Below are positions 10,264 to 22,400 of a stretch of 64,000 bases of DNA, one piece after another. Below the pieces are notes generated by a model. It made no database searches and was not told where the DNA came from. It was given only the letters and a program-made list of their open reading frames with translations. This stretch comes from Phaeosaccion multiseriatum (lineage: Eukaryota; Ochrophyta, other classes): NCBI GenBank assembly GCA_965112735.1, contig OZ218950.1:1364001-1428000 (forward strand), given 5' to 3'. Each line of letters starts with the position of its first letter. Within the stretch, counting starts at the first letter, position 1. Both the position numbers and the translations under genes were made by a program.

Positions 10264-12132
10264 TAAAGAAGCAAAGAAGCTGTCGTGGGGCAGTACATCA
10301 GGATGGAACAGCACCACCTGTGTGACAGTCCTGAAGAGATTTCTGGCGCACAGGGCTCTGAGAATATCAGTGGAAAGGCCGCAGGAGCCCACGACGACGA
10401 TGACATGGATTTGAGCCAACCGATATGCTCTGGCAGATGAAGCCGCTGCGGCGGTACAACCAGCAGCCGCTTCGAAACCTGGCACTCAAGCAGCAGTGGG
10501 GACTGAGCTTGTGACGATCGCCAGGGCACAGGAGGAGAAGTGGAAACAATTGCAGGCAGCTAAGCAGGACTTGAGCAACCAGAAGGCGGGTATAGAAGCT
10601 GGTTACAAAGATTGAGGAGGACGAGGCCGGCACACGAAGGAAGAAATTGAGAAGCTGCGGTTGATTGGTGCAGCAATGAAAGGAATTGATGAGGGTTTGC
10701 TGCTCCCAGCGGGGCAGGAAGAGAAGCGAAAGAAGGAGATGGAGGAGAGAAAGAAGGGGGTGGTGACATGTCTTCAAGCGCAGACAGGGTAGATGGTGCA
10801 AGTGGTGACCACTTCGTAGGGTTTTATTCGCTGCCCCTTGGTCGCACGTCTAAGCGGTACGTTCTCGAGTATCGCCTCTTCCTTCTTGATGCCTGCTCTT
10901 GCCCACCCCCATCCCGCCCACTCTCGGGCCGCCCTTTCTGTACTTACCTGATCACACTTCTTCTCCCTGTTGTTCTCGCTCCCATGGGACGTCTTTTTGG
11001 GTGCTGACAGGGGTGAAGGGACGAGGATGAGGACGAGGAGGATGGAAACACGGGCGAGGAGGGGGGCGGTGGTGGTGGGGGAGGGTTTTGGAGGAACAGT
11101 AGACCACCGGCGCAGATGGCTCATCAAAGTAGCACTCGAGGCGGTAAAGGTTCCAAAGGAAGGGTTGCCTACTTGGCAAACTCCCTACTACAGGGCCTCG
11201 ACGCCAAGCCGCCAGTCTGAAGTGGGAGGGTATGCCCAACGTGACGTGTTTGTCTGGGCCCCCCACCTCTTCCACAACCTTGAAGAGGACCACCAGCAGC
11301 CTCTTTGCGCATGACATGCGTCGTCAGAGTGTGTGCAGCTTATGGGTGGACGTCACCGCAGCGGGCTGTGTATGTCACAGCCTCGAGGACGATTTTTTTA
11401 TGGTGGGGGCAAGGCATCGGTGTACAGGGCGATTGGACGAGAAGAAACGGATGAAAGCGGAGTACAACGAGGCGGAGAGAAAGAAGGAAACATCACAAGA
11501 GCAGGTTCGTGTGCTTCGGTTGTGTCTCATTTGCGCTACTCTCTAGGGTTCTGGATGAACACGCCTCGCCTCTTTTCTTCCCTTCTCCTTCCTCACTTCG
11601 CCCTCCTTCCTTGTCCCCATCCCCGTCCATCTTGCCGCTCAGAAGAAAGCCGTAAACGAGTACTCGAGCTCCTTCTACTCCTACGACCCGCGCGTGACCA
11701 CAGTGTACAAGGAGAACGTGTGCTTCCAGTGGGTGACTGCAGAGCTGCCCGTTGAGGTAGGACCAGGCAACACGGCCCTTACAACCTCAGCGGCCCTGCT
11801 TCTCGTGCGGAACGGTGCATCAACTGGCAGCATCGGTGACGCAGAGAAAATGATGAAGGAAATGAAGTCGCATTCCCTGAGCCAAAAGCAGCTACAGTTC
11901 TAGGGCCTACAGGGGGTCGACTCAAGCGGCGTGGTGAGGCTAAGGGGCCGAAGCAGAAACACAAAAACAAGTGCGTGTCGCAGGGAAACGGGGCAGCGTC
12001 GAGCACACTCGAAGGTTGGGTACGCGGCAGCAGCAGCACGGGGCAGGGGCAGCACCAGCGGGGGTCGGCAGCAGCAGCCAGGCGTCGGCAGCAGCAACAG
12101 CAACAGGAGCAGCAGCAGTACGGGGCAGTAGT

Positions 12133-12170
<38 letters not shown>

Positions 12171-12650
12171 CGTGGCAGCATTCGATAACTCCGGATAGTC
12201 TGGGCATCTATGTCCCAGGCTTTGGAGCATTGTGCAGGTTTTTACTTCTAAAGTGCGCGCGGAAAGGAGCGACAGCTGCTCGTCAGTCTACAGATGATCT
12301 GGGGGCGCATGCTGCAGGTGAGGAACAAGGAGGGCTCATCATTCTCGTAGCCAGAGTCAGAGGATGCTGCCTGCTGGTGTGTCCCTTTCCTGAGGCCTTC
12401 ACTCTTGCTTGCCCTCACCCCATTTTCCACTCTTCCCCGCCCTCCATTGCCGTGTGCTTTGCCGATGTTCAGCTGGATGACTCTTTCAAGGTGTTCAAGT
12501 CCCTCGAGTTCGAGAATGTGCTGTACGGCAACGTCCGACTTACCATCTTCTCTGCAGAGCTGAATGATCCAATTCTAAGCTTGAACAGTATAAAAGTGAC
12601 GAGCCCAAAAACAATTATCAGGTCCGCCGGCACCGGCCACAATCAATAAT
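10264..12650 (+). pseudogene. Decayed coding remnants of unknown origin
   Basis: Short stretches with protein-like composition change frame repeatedly on the plus strand. From 10264 a frame ends PEEISGAQGSENISGKAAG then DDDDMDLSQP and a stop; the next frame carries RYALADEAAAAVQP and EEKWKQLQAAKQDLSNQKAG; a third carries TKEEIEKLRLIGAAMKGIDE (10640-10790). At 11409-11504 RLDEKKRMKAEYNEAERKKE could splice (donor near 11505, acceptor 11640-11641) to KKAVNEYSSSFYSYDPRVTT ending at 11903. A last open piece at about 12463-12649 reads LEFENVLYGNVRLTIFSAEL. I recognise no family. A decayed transposable element or a fragmented gene are both possible; I see no terminal inverted repeats. Confidence 0.35.
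12001..12180. repeat. CAG-rich triplet tract
   Basis: CAG/CAA-rich sequence with a clean (CAG)n run at about 12134-12167. It would encode poly-Gln or poly-Ala depending on frame; no convincing host gene. Confidence 0.8.
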
Positions 12651-12885
12651 CAGAAAATAAGACGCTTTCCCACAGCTCGTGCAAGTACGTCACTGGTCTC
12701 TAGGAGAGGGACATCACAACAACAATTCACAGGAGTGAAGGGATAAGGGATAAATAGTATCTAGTGTCGGCATCGATCGATCTTAATTCTGTCGAAACTA
12801 CTACTGTAACTGAAAAATAAGCACGCAGGGAACAACCCGAGGGGGAGAGGGGAAAAAAAAAGATAGCCGGAAGTGATTGACACAC

Positions 12886-12960
12886 AGAGAAAGGCAGGAG
12901 GATAAAAGCAGCACAGCAGGAGAGAGGAGAAGAAAGGTGGGTACGAGAGCTGACCCCCCC
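12886..12960 (+). repeat. Direct repeat copy 1 upstream of the PKS
   Basis: Shares AGCAGCACAGCAGGAGAGAG and flanking sequence through GAGCTGACC with copy 2 at 13243-13319, roughly 85-90% identical by eye. Weaker similarity (AATGATTCCTTGGCA against AACAATCCTTGCTTGGCA) continues after both. Confidence 0.8.
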
Positions 12961-13242
12961 TCCCCGTTTACAATGATTCCTTGGCACCCAAAAACGCACA
13001 AACCTTCCGTGAAAATTGCTGCCTGCTGCTGTTCAGGCCATCGGCACTCCCAAAGGAGTTCCTTCATCTTGCACGGCCCATAACCCTCTGTTTCTGCCCC
13101 CCCCCTCGCCTCCTCATGACTCCCTTTCAATCCCTTTCCTCCAATGGGGGAGACCAGGGAGACCACAGCGTCATATTTTTCTTTCTCTCTCTCACCATCG
13201 ACTCGTTACTCGCCCATGTTTTCTCACTTGCCCCTCCAGCAG

Positions 13243-13319
13243 AGAGAAAGACAGGAGGATAACAGCAGCACAGCAGGAGAGAGGAGAAGAAAAAGGGGGG
13301 TACAAGAGCTGACCCGGCC
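13243..13319 (+). repeat. Direct repeat copy 2 upstream of the PKS
   Basis: Second copy of the segment at 12886-12960, same orientation, about 125 bases before the chosen PKS start codon. Confidence 0.8.
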
Positions 13320-13443
13320 CCCCAACCCGCCGAGGTCAGCTAATAAAACAATCCTTGCTTGGCAAAGGAACAAGCAAGCATTTCCCATATCATGCTTGCT
13401 CACTTGCCGCTCTAGCGTTGGATCGGGCCAAGGAGGAGAGAGA

Positions 13444-16400
13444 ATGCCCGGGGCCGGCAATGAGCCGGCACAGGGTCAGCCTGAGGGTGCAGCAACGGGT
13501 GTGGGGGAGGGACCGGCGGCGGAGACACCCGCAGCAGCAGCACCAGTGCCAGGCAAAGAGGAGGAGGCTCGAAGGGCGCCTCTCTCCCCCACGCACCCAA
13601 ACATGGGCAGCGGACCAAAGAGGAGCGAGAAAGGCGGCCATCGTCGTGGCGACATTGCCATTGTTGGAATGGCCTGCCGCTTCCCTGGAGGTGCCAACTC
13701 CGTTCCTGAGCTGTGGGACCTGCTCTGCAGGGAGGGCAGCGGCATCACAGGCATGCCCACAGATAGGTGCGTGACTGAGTGGGTGGTGACTGGGTCTGGG
13801 CGACGGAACCTTGGAGATGATGGGCAGCGTGCATCACGGCGCTTAGCGAGCATTTTGCCCCCGCCCCCTGGCTGCAGCCAACCGCAGCAGATCTTGCTGG
13901 AGTGGTTGGGCGGGAGGGGATGGTAGTGGACGGGATGAGGGCTGAAGAATCACTGTACACACGGTCGAGGAGAGCTGATGGCTTTCACACTTATCTTTCT
14001 CTCCTTCACCCCGCCCCCTCCCTGCTTCACTGCCCTTGCTGCCTGGCGCCTCCCAAAACACTCCTCCCGCGTTCGCGCACGTCTCTCTCACAGATGGGAG
14101 CCTGCGGCCTTGGACAGCGGCTACCCCACGCGGGGGGGCTTCCTCCCCGACGTAGAGCTGTTCGATAACGCCTTCTTCAACATCTCTGACCCGGAGGCGT
14201 CCGCAATGGACCCTCAGCAGCGAGGTACGCAAAGCGTCACAATGGTGACTCGCTCGGACTTGTTTCGTCTTCAGTACAACCAACAAGGGTCTCACATGCT
14301 TTGCTGTTCTCCTTAACACACGCAGTCATGTTGGAGGTGGCCTACGAGACGTTTCGCGACGCAGGGCTTGACAAGGAAGCTCTTTTTGAGAGCAAAACAG
14401 GTGGGTCAATCATGTACCCCTTTCAGTAGTAGTGATGACTGAAGCAAATAGTGAGCAGAATCAGGCGAAGAGGGAGAAACTGCTCTGATGGTCACTGACC
14501 ACACCGTATACCTCACCACAAAGTCCTCTTCTCGAACGTCCAGGAGTGTTCATCGGGTGCGGCAACGGAGACTGGATGTCCAAAATGCAGTCCCACGCTC
14601 CTGGACCGTACGTTGCTACGGGCGCCTCAGAGGCTCTCGTGGCCAATCGGGTCTCCTTCGCCCTCGGTCTGACTGGACCTTCGCAGACCATCAACACGGC
14701 CTCTTCCTCCTCTCTCGTGGCCGTGCACCAGGCCTGCCGAGGCCTCCAAAGCCGCGACTGCGACATGGCCCTGGCCGGAGGAGTGTCCATCATGACCAAC
14801 CCCGAGCCCTTCTCCGCCATGTCATCGCTGCACTTGCTGTCAGACAAGTGCATGGTCTTTGATGCCGCTGCCAACGGCTACGTGCGGGCAGGTGAGCACG
14901 AGCGGCGCCTGCGAGACTGTGAAGAAGACTAGAAGGACGAGAATGAGATTGACATGTGGAGGAGCTTACCGCAGCGCTTCTGATTATGATGATGGCCCTT
15001 TCCAGCTCCGCAAGGAGGGCGGAGAGAGGGAGAGGCGGAGGCGGGGAGAGGGAGAGAGGGGAAGAGGGAGAGGGAGAGGGAGAGGGAGAGGAAATGAGAT
15101 AGGGAGGGAGAGAAGGGGAGATGGGAGAGAAAAATCGGGAGAGCGAGAGAGGCAGCGGGACAGAGAGGGAGAGGGCGGGACGGAGATATGGAGAGGGGCA
15201 GGGGAACAGATATGGAGAAAGGGAAAGGGAGAGAAAGGGGGGAGGAAAGGGAAGGAGAGAAGTGCAGGATGAGTGGAGAGTGTTTCTTTGGGTCTGAGAT
15301 TGTCCTTGTTTTATAAACCTGATGAGCACGGCTCGACCACCCCCTAGCTCACCCTCCAGTCACCTCCATTTGCTGTTTGTGCCCTGCGGCTGCGAGTAGA
15401 GGGCTGCGGCGCTGTCGTGCTAAAGCGCCACGAAGACGCCATGGAGGCCCAAGACAACATATTGGCGGTGATTCGAGGCTCCTGCATCAATCACACGGGC
15501 CACGGCACGACCCTCACTGCCCCCAACGAAGCGGCACAGAAGGCCGCGGTCTTGGACTCCGTAGCAGAGGCGGGCATCGCTCTGTCCGACGTGAGCTTCA
15601 TCGAGGCGCACGGCACGGGCACGCCCCTCGGGGACCGCACGGAGTGGGCTTCCATCGCCGGCACCTACGGAGACCACGACCTGGCAACAGCCCGCCGTCT
15701 CGTCGTTGGAGCGATCAAGACCAACCTTGGTCACGCGGAGGCTGCGGCAGGCATTGCGGGGCTCATCAAGACGGTGCTGGTGCTCAGGCATGTCCAAGCG
15801 CCTCCCAACCTCAACCTGTCCACGCTGAGCCCTGCACTGAAGACGGAGGGCAACAGCGCTCTGCTGCCCATCCCCGGACGCATGACCCCCATCTCCACCC
15901 GAATCGGAGGTGCGTTGGGGCCCTTATTCAAAAACGTTTCCTGTGATCACTCACTCAGTCACTCAGCCACTCTCTCACTCACTCACTCACTCACTCACTC
16001 ACTCACTCACTCACTCACTCACTCACTCACTCACTCACTCACTCACTCACTCACCCACTCACCCACTCACTCACTCACTCACTCACTCACTCACTCACTC
16101 ACTCACTCACTCACTCACTCACTCACTCACTCACTCACTCACTCACTTACTCACTCACTCACTCACTCCCGCACTCACTCACTCACTCATTCACTCACTC
16201 ACTCACTCACCCACCCACCCACCCAATCACTCACTCACCCACTCCCACTCACTCACTTGCGTCTTCTTGAGACAAGTTAAGGAGGACTTTAGAGGGTATG
16301 AGCTATCGTATGATGGATAATGGCTGAACCCGTTCTCACCATGCACTTCTGCTCGCTGTGGTTACTTCTGCTCCTTTTGCAGCTGTCAACTCCTTTGGGT

Positions 16401-19400
16401 TTGGCGGTGTCAATGCCCACGTCATCCTGGAGGGGACGGCCATCTCACACTCGGAGAAGACCAACGTCAGAGCCTCCCCGTTCACGAGCAAAAAGGCCTT
16501 CAAGCTGCTGCCCGCCCCACCGACATCGGCGGCCGGAAAAAACTCCTTGGCAGTAGAGCTCCGCGGTGTCAGTCCAGCTGAACGCCAAGAGAGGCTTCGA
16601 TCCGTCATCTCCGACATCGCCCTCTCCAGCACGGCAGGCTCTGTCGGCATCGACATGGACAAACCTCTCATGGAGGCTGGCATGGATTCGTTGGCGCTCA
16701 TGGAGCTGAGGCAGCGTCTGCACCTGCTCACGGATATCCCCGTTAGCAGTGCCGCCCTCTTCGCCCACCCCACCGTGGCGGCCTTGGCGGAGTGGTTGGA
16801 CTCAGCGCTCATGGAGGGAAGTGCGAGCAGCCTACGCCTGTCCAGGAGGCTGCCATCGTCTGAAGGGGGGGGCGACGCTTCTGCCCCGCTGGCAATAGTG
16901 AGCATGGCGTGCCGCTTCCCCGGAGGCGCAGACAGTCCCGACGCTTTCTGGTCCATGCTGCTGGAGGGAAAGGACTGCATCACCGCCATGCCCTCGGGCA
17001 GACTCACTGGTGCGGCGAAGAAGTGGCACGGAGGCTTCATCGACGGCGTGGAGATGTTTGACAACGCCACATTTGGCATCTCCGTAGCCGAGGCCGAGGC
17101 CATGGACCCCACGCAGCGCATCATGCTCGAGGTCGGCTACGAGGCGCTGCACGAGGCAGGCTTCTCTATGGCCACGCTACGCAACAGCAACACCGGAGTG
17201 TTCGTGGGCTCCATGCAGCACGGCGACTGGGCCGCGCTGAACAAGGATGGTGACACCAAAGCTCACTCCATGATGGGCGAGTCAGCGGGCTGCCCTGCAA
17301 ATCGCCTGTCCTACGCACTGGGCTTGCGAGGCCCAAGCATATCGGTTGATACGCTTTGCTCTTCCTCGCTCGTTGCCTTGGACACGGCTTGTCGCTACCT
17401 TCGCTTCGGCACGTGCGATGCTGCGGTTGTGGGAGGAGTGAACCTGCTGCTCGGCTCCCGTTCCTTCGAGCAGCTCGACAAGGGAGGTTTCTTGTCCAAG
17501 GACTGGTACGTACGGGAGAATGGGGGGGCTGGCCTTGGGGAGCATCGAGCTCCTATAACTCGAGTAGAGTCATAAAGGGCTTGCTGACAGGTAAACACAA
17601 GCATCATCCCTCTCATCGGCTTGTCCTTCCTTCTCTGCCCCCATCTGCCTCGTGCTGCTACCGAAGGCGCTGCAAGACCTTCGACGCAGCGGCTAACGGC
17701 TACGTCCGAGGAGAGGGCTGCGGCGCCTTGGTGGTGAAGCGGCTTGACGACGCGGAGCGCAGTGGAGACAACATCCTGGCCGTCGTGCGGGGAAGCTCCG
17801 TGAACCACAATGGGCGCTCTATGCGGCTCACAGCACCCAGTCCAGACGCACAGCAGACGCTGATGCAGGCAGCCTTGGAGGAGGCGGGTGTAGCGGGCAG
17901 CGAGGTTCACTTCGTGGAGGCGCACGGCACGGGCACGGCTCTTGGCGACCCCATCGAGATGAGCGCTCTCAAAGCCGCCTACGGAGAAGGGCGGGAGAGC
18001 TCTTTCCCACTCATGGTGGGAGCGGTCAAGACTAACATTGGTCACTTGGAGGGCGCCGCAGGCATCGCGGGACTCATCAAGACCATCCTCGCGCTTCAGC
18101 ACCGAGCTGTGCCACGCAATCTGCACCTCGGCAAGCTCAATCCTGAGATTAGTGTTGATGGATTTGCGGTGGCATTCCCTTCGTCGAGACTATCTCCATT
18201 GGGTAGCGAGGAGGGACACCCCAATGGCAGCGAGGAGGTGCTGTACGCAGGAGTAAGCTCGTTCGGAGCAGGAGGCACCAACGCCCATGTGGTGCTGAGC
18301 AGCGCTGCGCCGAGAGTGGAGGGAGGGGTCTCGAAAGCGTCGAAGGGGAGTGAGGATACGGAGGTCGCCTCACCTGCGCACGTCTTTGTCTTCACGGGGC
18401 AAGGCTCGCAGTACCCCGGAATGGGCAAGGAGCTCTACGACGAGGTTAGTTGATTCGTTGCGCGCACCATCTCCGTCTCAGTCCTCTCTTGTCATTGCCT
18501 CTGTTGTGCTCCATCACCTCGGCCCACCTTCCCCCCATTCTCATATTCGTCTCTCTCTCTTGTTCCCTCCGCTGTTTGTGTCTCTCTTTTGGTGCCTCAA
18601 CAGCGTGCGGTCTTTCGCGAGTGCGTGCAGCGGTGCAGCAGGCTGCTCATGGAGCGGGCCTGGCTGGACAAGTCTGTGGTGGAGCTCATGTACCCGGCGG
18701 TCGCTGAGGACAGGGAGGAGGAGGAGTGGGAGACTGCACAAGCGCTGCTGAAGGAGACACGCTACTGCCAGCCGTGCCTGTTTGTGCTGGAATACGCCCT
18801 TTGCGCGCTGTGGAAGTCGGAGGGAGTGGAGCCGTCGATGGTGATGGGCCACAGTCTGGGCGAGGTAGTGGCGGCGTGCGTGGCCGGCGTCATGTCGCTG
18901 GAGGACGGGCTGATGCTGTCCGCCAAGAGAGGAGCCGCCATGCAGGCCTGCCCCGAGGGGGGTGGAGTGATGATCGCAGTGAAAACGGGCAGGGAAGCAG
19001 CAATGGCAAGTATCGACGCTGCAGGGGGGGCAGGCGAGGTGGTGCTGGCGTCGTCGAACGGACCGAGCGCGAGCGTGATCTCTGGGGCGCGCAGCGCTGT
19101 GGACAAGGTGGTGGAGAAGCTCACGGCAGATGGGGTGGGCTGCAAGGCCCTGGACGTGTCGCACGCCTTCCACTCTCCTCTGATGGAGCCCGCTGTACGT
19201 GCGCTGGAGGAGGCACTGAGGCAGGTGTCATTCAGCGCCCCACGCATCCCCCTGGTGTCCAACGTGACAGGCGAGGTGGTGAAGGCTGAGGAGGTGACGC
19301 AGGTAGCGTACTGGGTGCAACACATGCTGTCGCCGGTGCTGTTCGCGGAGAGTATCACCACGCTGCTCCGGGAGAGGCCTGAAGGTGTACGAGTGGTAGA

Positions 19401-22400
19401 GATTGGGCCCAGCTCTGTGCTGATCAACATGGCGCGGCAATGCGAGGGAGAGAGGTCGGACGTGATGTGGCAGCCTTCCATGCGGCGGGAGGGGAGCGAC
19501 ACCGCCTCGTTCGACAGAGCAGTGGCGGCAGTACTGGGCAAGCCCACACCTCTGTTCCCCACCCGTCGTGCGCTCCCTTGGTTCGAGCAGCAGGCGCATG
19601 CGATGGTACCAAGCGGCGGCGTCGTCGAGAAGAAGGGAGGAACACTCCTCTCATGCCGCTTCACCCCTCAGCTCAACGGCTTGCTGCAGGATCACGCGGT
19701 GGGAGGAGTGGTGCTCATGCCGGGCATGGGGTACATCGAGATTGGCCTTGCCGCCTTGCTGAAGGGCAAGCCTTTCCCTGGCGAGAGGCAAGTGGTCCTG
19801 AAGGGCCTGGTCTTCATATCTCCACTGGAAATTGCAGGCGCTCGTGCCCCCGATGTGGACCGTACGGTGGAGGGCTCCACCACTGTGGTCGCTTCTGAAG
19901 TCAGTGCCTTCGTCACTGCCCGCGGCAGCGTGCAGTTTATCGGAGGTCCCCACGGCAAGGCTGGAGAGACGGTGGCGAAGGCGACTTCCCTTCAATTGTG
20001 CACAAGGACGGAGGCAGAGACATTGGACGTGGCGCGGGTGAGAGCCGCGGTGGGGGACGAGGACATCGCCGAGGGGCTCTACCTCAAGCTTGCCAGTGCT
20101 GGTTATGACTACGGTGCCAGCTTTGTCCGAACGCAGCACCTGTTCGCAGCCAGTGGACAGGCCTTGTCGGTTGCGGCGGCAATGGATGGCAGCCTATCGG
20201 CGGAGTGGGAGATCAACGGCTTCTACCTCCACCCTGCAGTGTTGGATAATGCCGCGCACACGATGTTGGCGCTCTTGCCGGAGGAGCTGACGAGCAAGGC
20301 CTTTGCCGCCGTCTTCTTGCCCACCGGCTGCGAAGAGGTGCTTGTGCGAGGGGCCATCACGAGCGAGAAGGTGTGGGTTCATGCGGTGGTGAAGGAGGTG
20401 GACTCTCAAGCTCTTGCGATCGAGTGCGACATCGTGATAGCACACTTCGAGACGAAGCAAGTGCTCGTGCAGCTTAACCGCTTCCGGATGCAGCTCGCCC
20501 GAGGCTTCTCCCGCACCAACCCCGTCAGCCGAGCGCTGTATTCTCTAGAGTGGCTGCCCAACGATTCCATCTCCCGCAGCAGAGGTGACGTGGAAGAGCG
20601 AGAGGAAGCTTGGCTGCTCCTCACCAGCGGCGCTCGTGGCAGCTTGGACAAGGCAGCGAAAGAGAGCTTGCCCATCTCTGTGACACTGACGGAGAGGGAG
20701 GTCAAGATCATCGACGACTCCACCCTCGCGTCAGAAGCGCCAGCAGGATGGGGCCGTGTGGTGTGCACCTTGTTCGGCGGCAAGCAGCAGAGCCCCAGCC
20801 AAGAGGCACAGACGCTCCTCTCGTTGCTACAGCAGCTCTTACGAAGGCCAGCTCCCTTGATGGTGCTGGTGCAGGACACGCTGAGTGGCGGCGAGGGGTG
20901 GAGGCATCACTGGGTGTACGGCATGATTCGAACCGCTCGTGTCGAGCACCCTTCGCTGGCCATGACAGTGGTGGACGTGGGCAGCGAGGACCTGCCCAAG
21001 TGCTGGGCCATTGCATCACTGGGGCAGGACGTTTGGGTGCGAGACGGACGATATCTCACGCCTCAGCTGACTCGCTCCTCGGTAGTCAGTCTTCCCTTCT
21101 CCTTCGATCTCATGGCGAGGGGAAGCATCGAGGGAGGCTTGAAGCGCAGAGACGTACTCCCTTCCGAGAGACACGCTGCCTTGCAGGACGGGGAGATTGA
21201 AATTTGTGTCAAGGCGGTGGGGCTCAACTTCAGAGACGTGCTGAATGTGCTCGACCTGTACCCTGGCGACCCTGGGCAGCCTGGCATCGAGCTATCGGGG
21301 GTGGTCACTCGAGCATCGCGAAACTCGCGCTTTCAAGTGGGAGACAAGGTCTACGGGTTTCCGGACAAGGGCTGCTTCTGCTCCCACGTAACGACACGTG
21401 ACGTGTGTCTGGCCATCATGCCTTCCAACAGGACCTTTGATGACATGGCAGCGTTGCCTATCGCGTGGCTCACAGTGGTGCACGCCTTTGAGCAACTCGC
21501 TGGCTTGAAGCGTGGTGAGAAGGTGCTCATCCATGCCGCGTCAGATGGAGTGGGTCTGGTGGCCGTGCAGATTGCTCAGCGCATCGGAGCGGAGATCTAC
21601 GCCACTGCTGGATCCGAGGAGAAGCACGCCTACTTACGAGGCCTGGGCGTGAAGCACGTTGCGTCGTCGAGAGATGCGGAGGCCTTCAAGGCTTCCATGG
21701 GAGCTGCAAAGGTGGATGTGGTGCTCAATTGCCTGTCCGACAACTTCATCCCTTACTCTCTGGAGCTGCTGACGAAGAACGGGCGCTTCATGGAGATCGG
21801 CAAGCGAGGCGTGTGGACCGGGGAGGCGATGAAGGCTGCCAGGCCCGACGTGCTGTACGAGCTGATTGCGCTGGACTCCATGATAGCAGACGACTTCAAG
21901 GCCGAGAAGCAGGGCTGGGCGTTCGCTAGGCTGGAGCAGCTGACAGCGGACAGTGAGGCGGGCAGGGCTGAGGCGCTACCAGTGACGGCGTTCGACTTGA
22001 GGGATGAGCTTGCGGAGGCAATGAACTTCCTCAGAACTGCGAAGCATATAGGGAAGGTTGTGCTCAGTAGCCCTGAGTGTGGCATTCCCGTCGTGCGAGA
22101 TGGGACTTACGTTATCAGCGGTGGGCTGGGGGCACTGGGGCTGGCGACTGCGAAGCATTTGGCTGATAAAGGAGCTCGTCATCTTGTACTGCTCTCGCGA
22201 GGGGGAAGGGTCAAGGCGGACTCCCAGTCGCTGTGGGAGGAGCTTCTCAACGTGCCCGGCGGGGTGAGCACCAAGGCTGTATCGTGCGACGTGTCTAGCG
22301 CGCAGTCGCTTGAGAAGGCCCTAGGCACGGCGCTCAGCAGCATGCCGCCCGTGCGAGGTGTCATCCACGCTGCCGGCGTGCTCGACGATCGCTTGCTGGT

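Larger units (their letters stand above)
12651..13443. promoter_or_regulatory. Upstream region of the PKS gene with a duplicated segment
   Basis: This AT-richer region precedes the PKS start codon. It holds two direct copies of a segment of about 75 bases (12886-12960 and 13243-13319). The PKS frame is open upstream to about 13144, but composition there is not protein-like. Promoter and 5' UTR, perhaps with an untranslated exon, are the likely content; no specific element is recognised. Confidence 0.45.
13651..16830 (+). other. PKS loading-like module: KS (Cys to Ser) - ACP
   Basis: KS1 runs from IAIVGMACRFPGG to NSFGFGGVNAHVIL (13651 to about 16430) over six exons. The active-site motif reads NTASSSSLVA where other KS domains have DTACSSSLVA: codon 14702-14704 is TCT (Ser, residue 230). 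Both catalytic His motifs remain (EAHGTGT; KTNLGH), but the usual GDPIEMSAL is GDRTEWASI. ACP1 follows directly (MEAGMDSLALMEL, Ser at 16688-16690). No AT, CoA ligase or adenylation domain is present. Known decarboxylating loading KS domains replace Cys by Gln or Ser; here, without AT, the domain could prime, decarboxylate a chain supplied in trans, or be inactive. Confidence 0.85.

Noticed and set aside
10952-11317. An intact transposase gene on either strand
   Set aside because: No catalytic triad, terminal inverted repeat or target duplication could be identified; left as unassigned remnant.
15973-16255. CRISPR-like array
   Set aside because: A continuous tetranucleotide repeat with no unique spacers, inside a eukaryotic intron.
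20520-21100. A C-methyltransferase domain between DH and ER of module 1
   Set aside because: The segment lacks the glycine-rich SAM motif and resembles the non-catalytic structural half of a KR, as in the matching part of the other modules.
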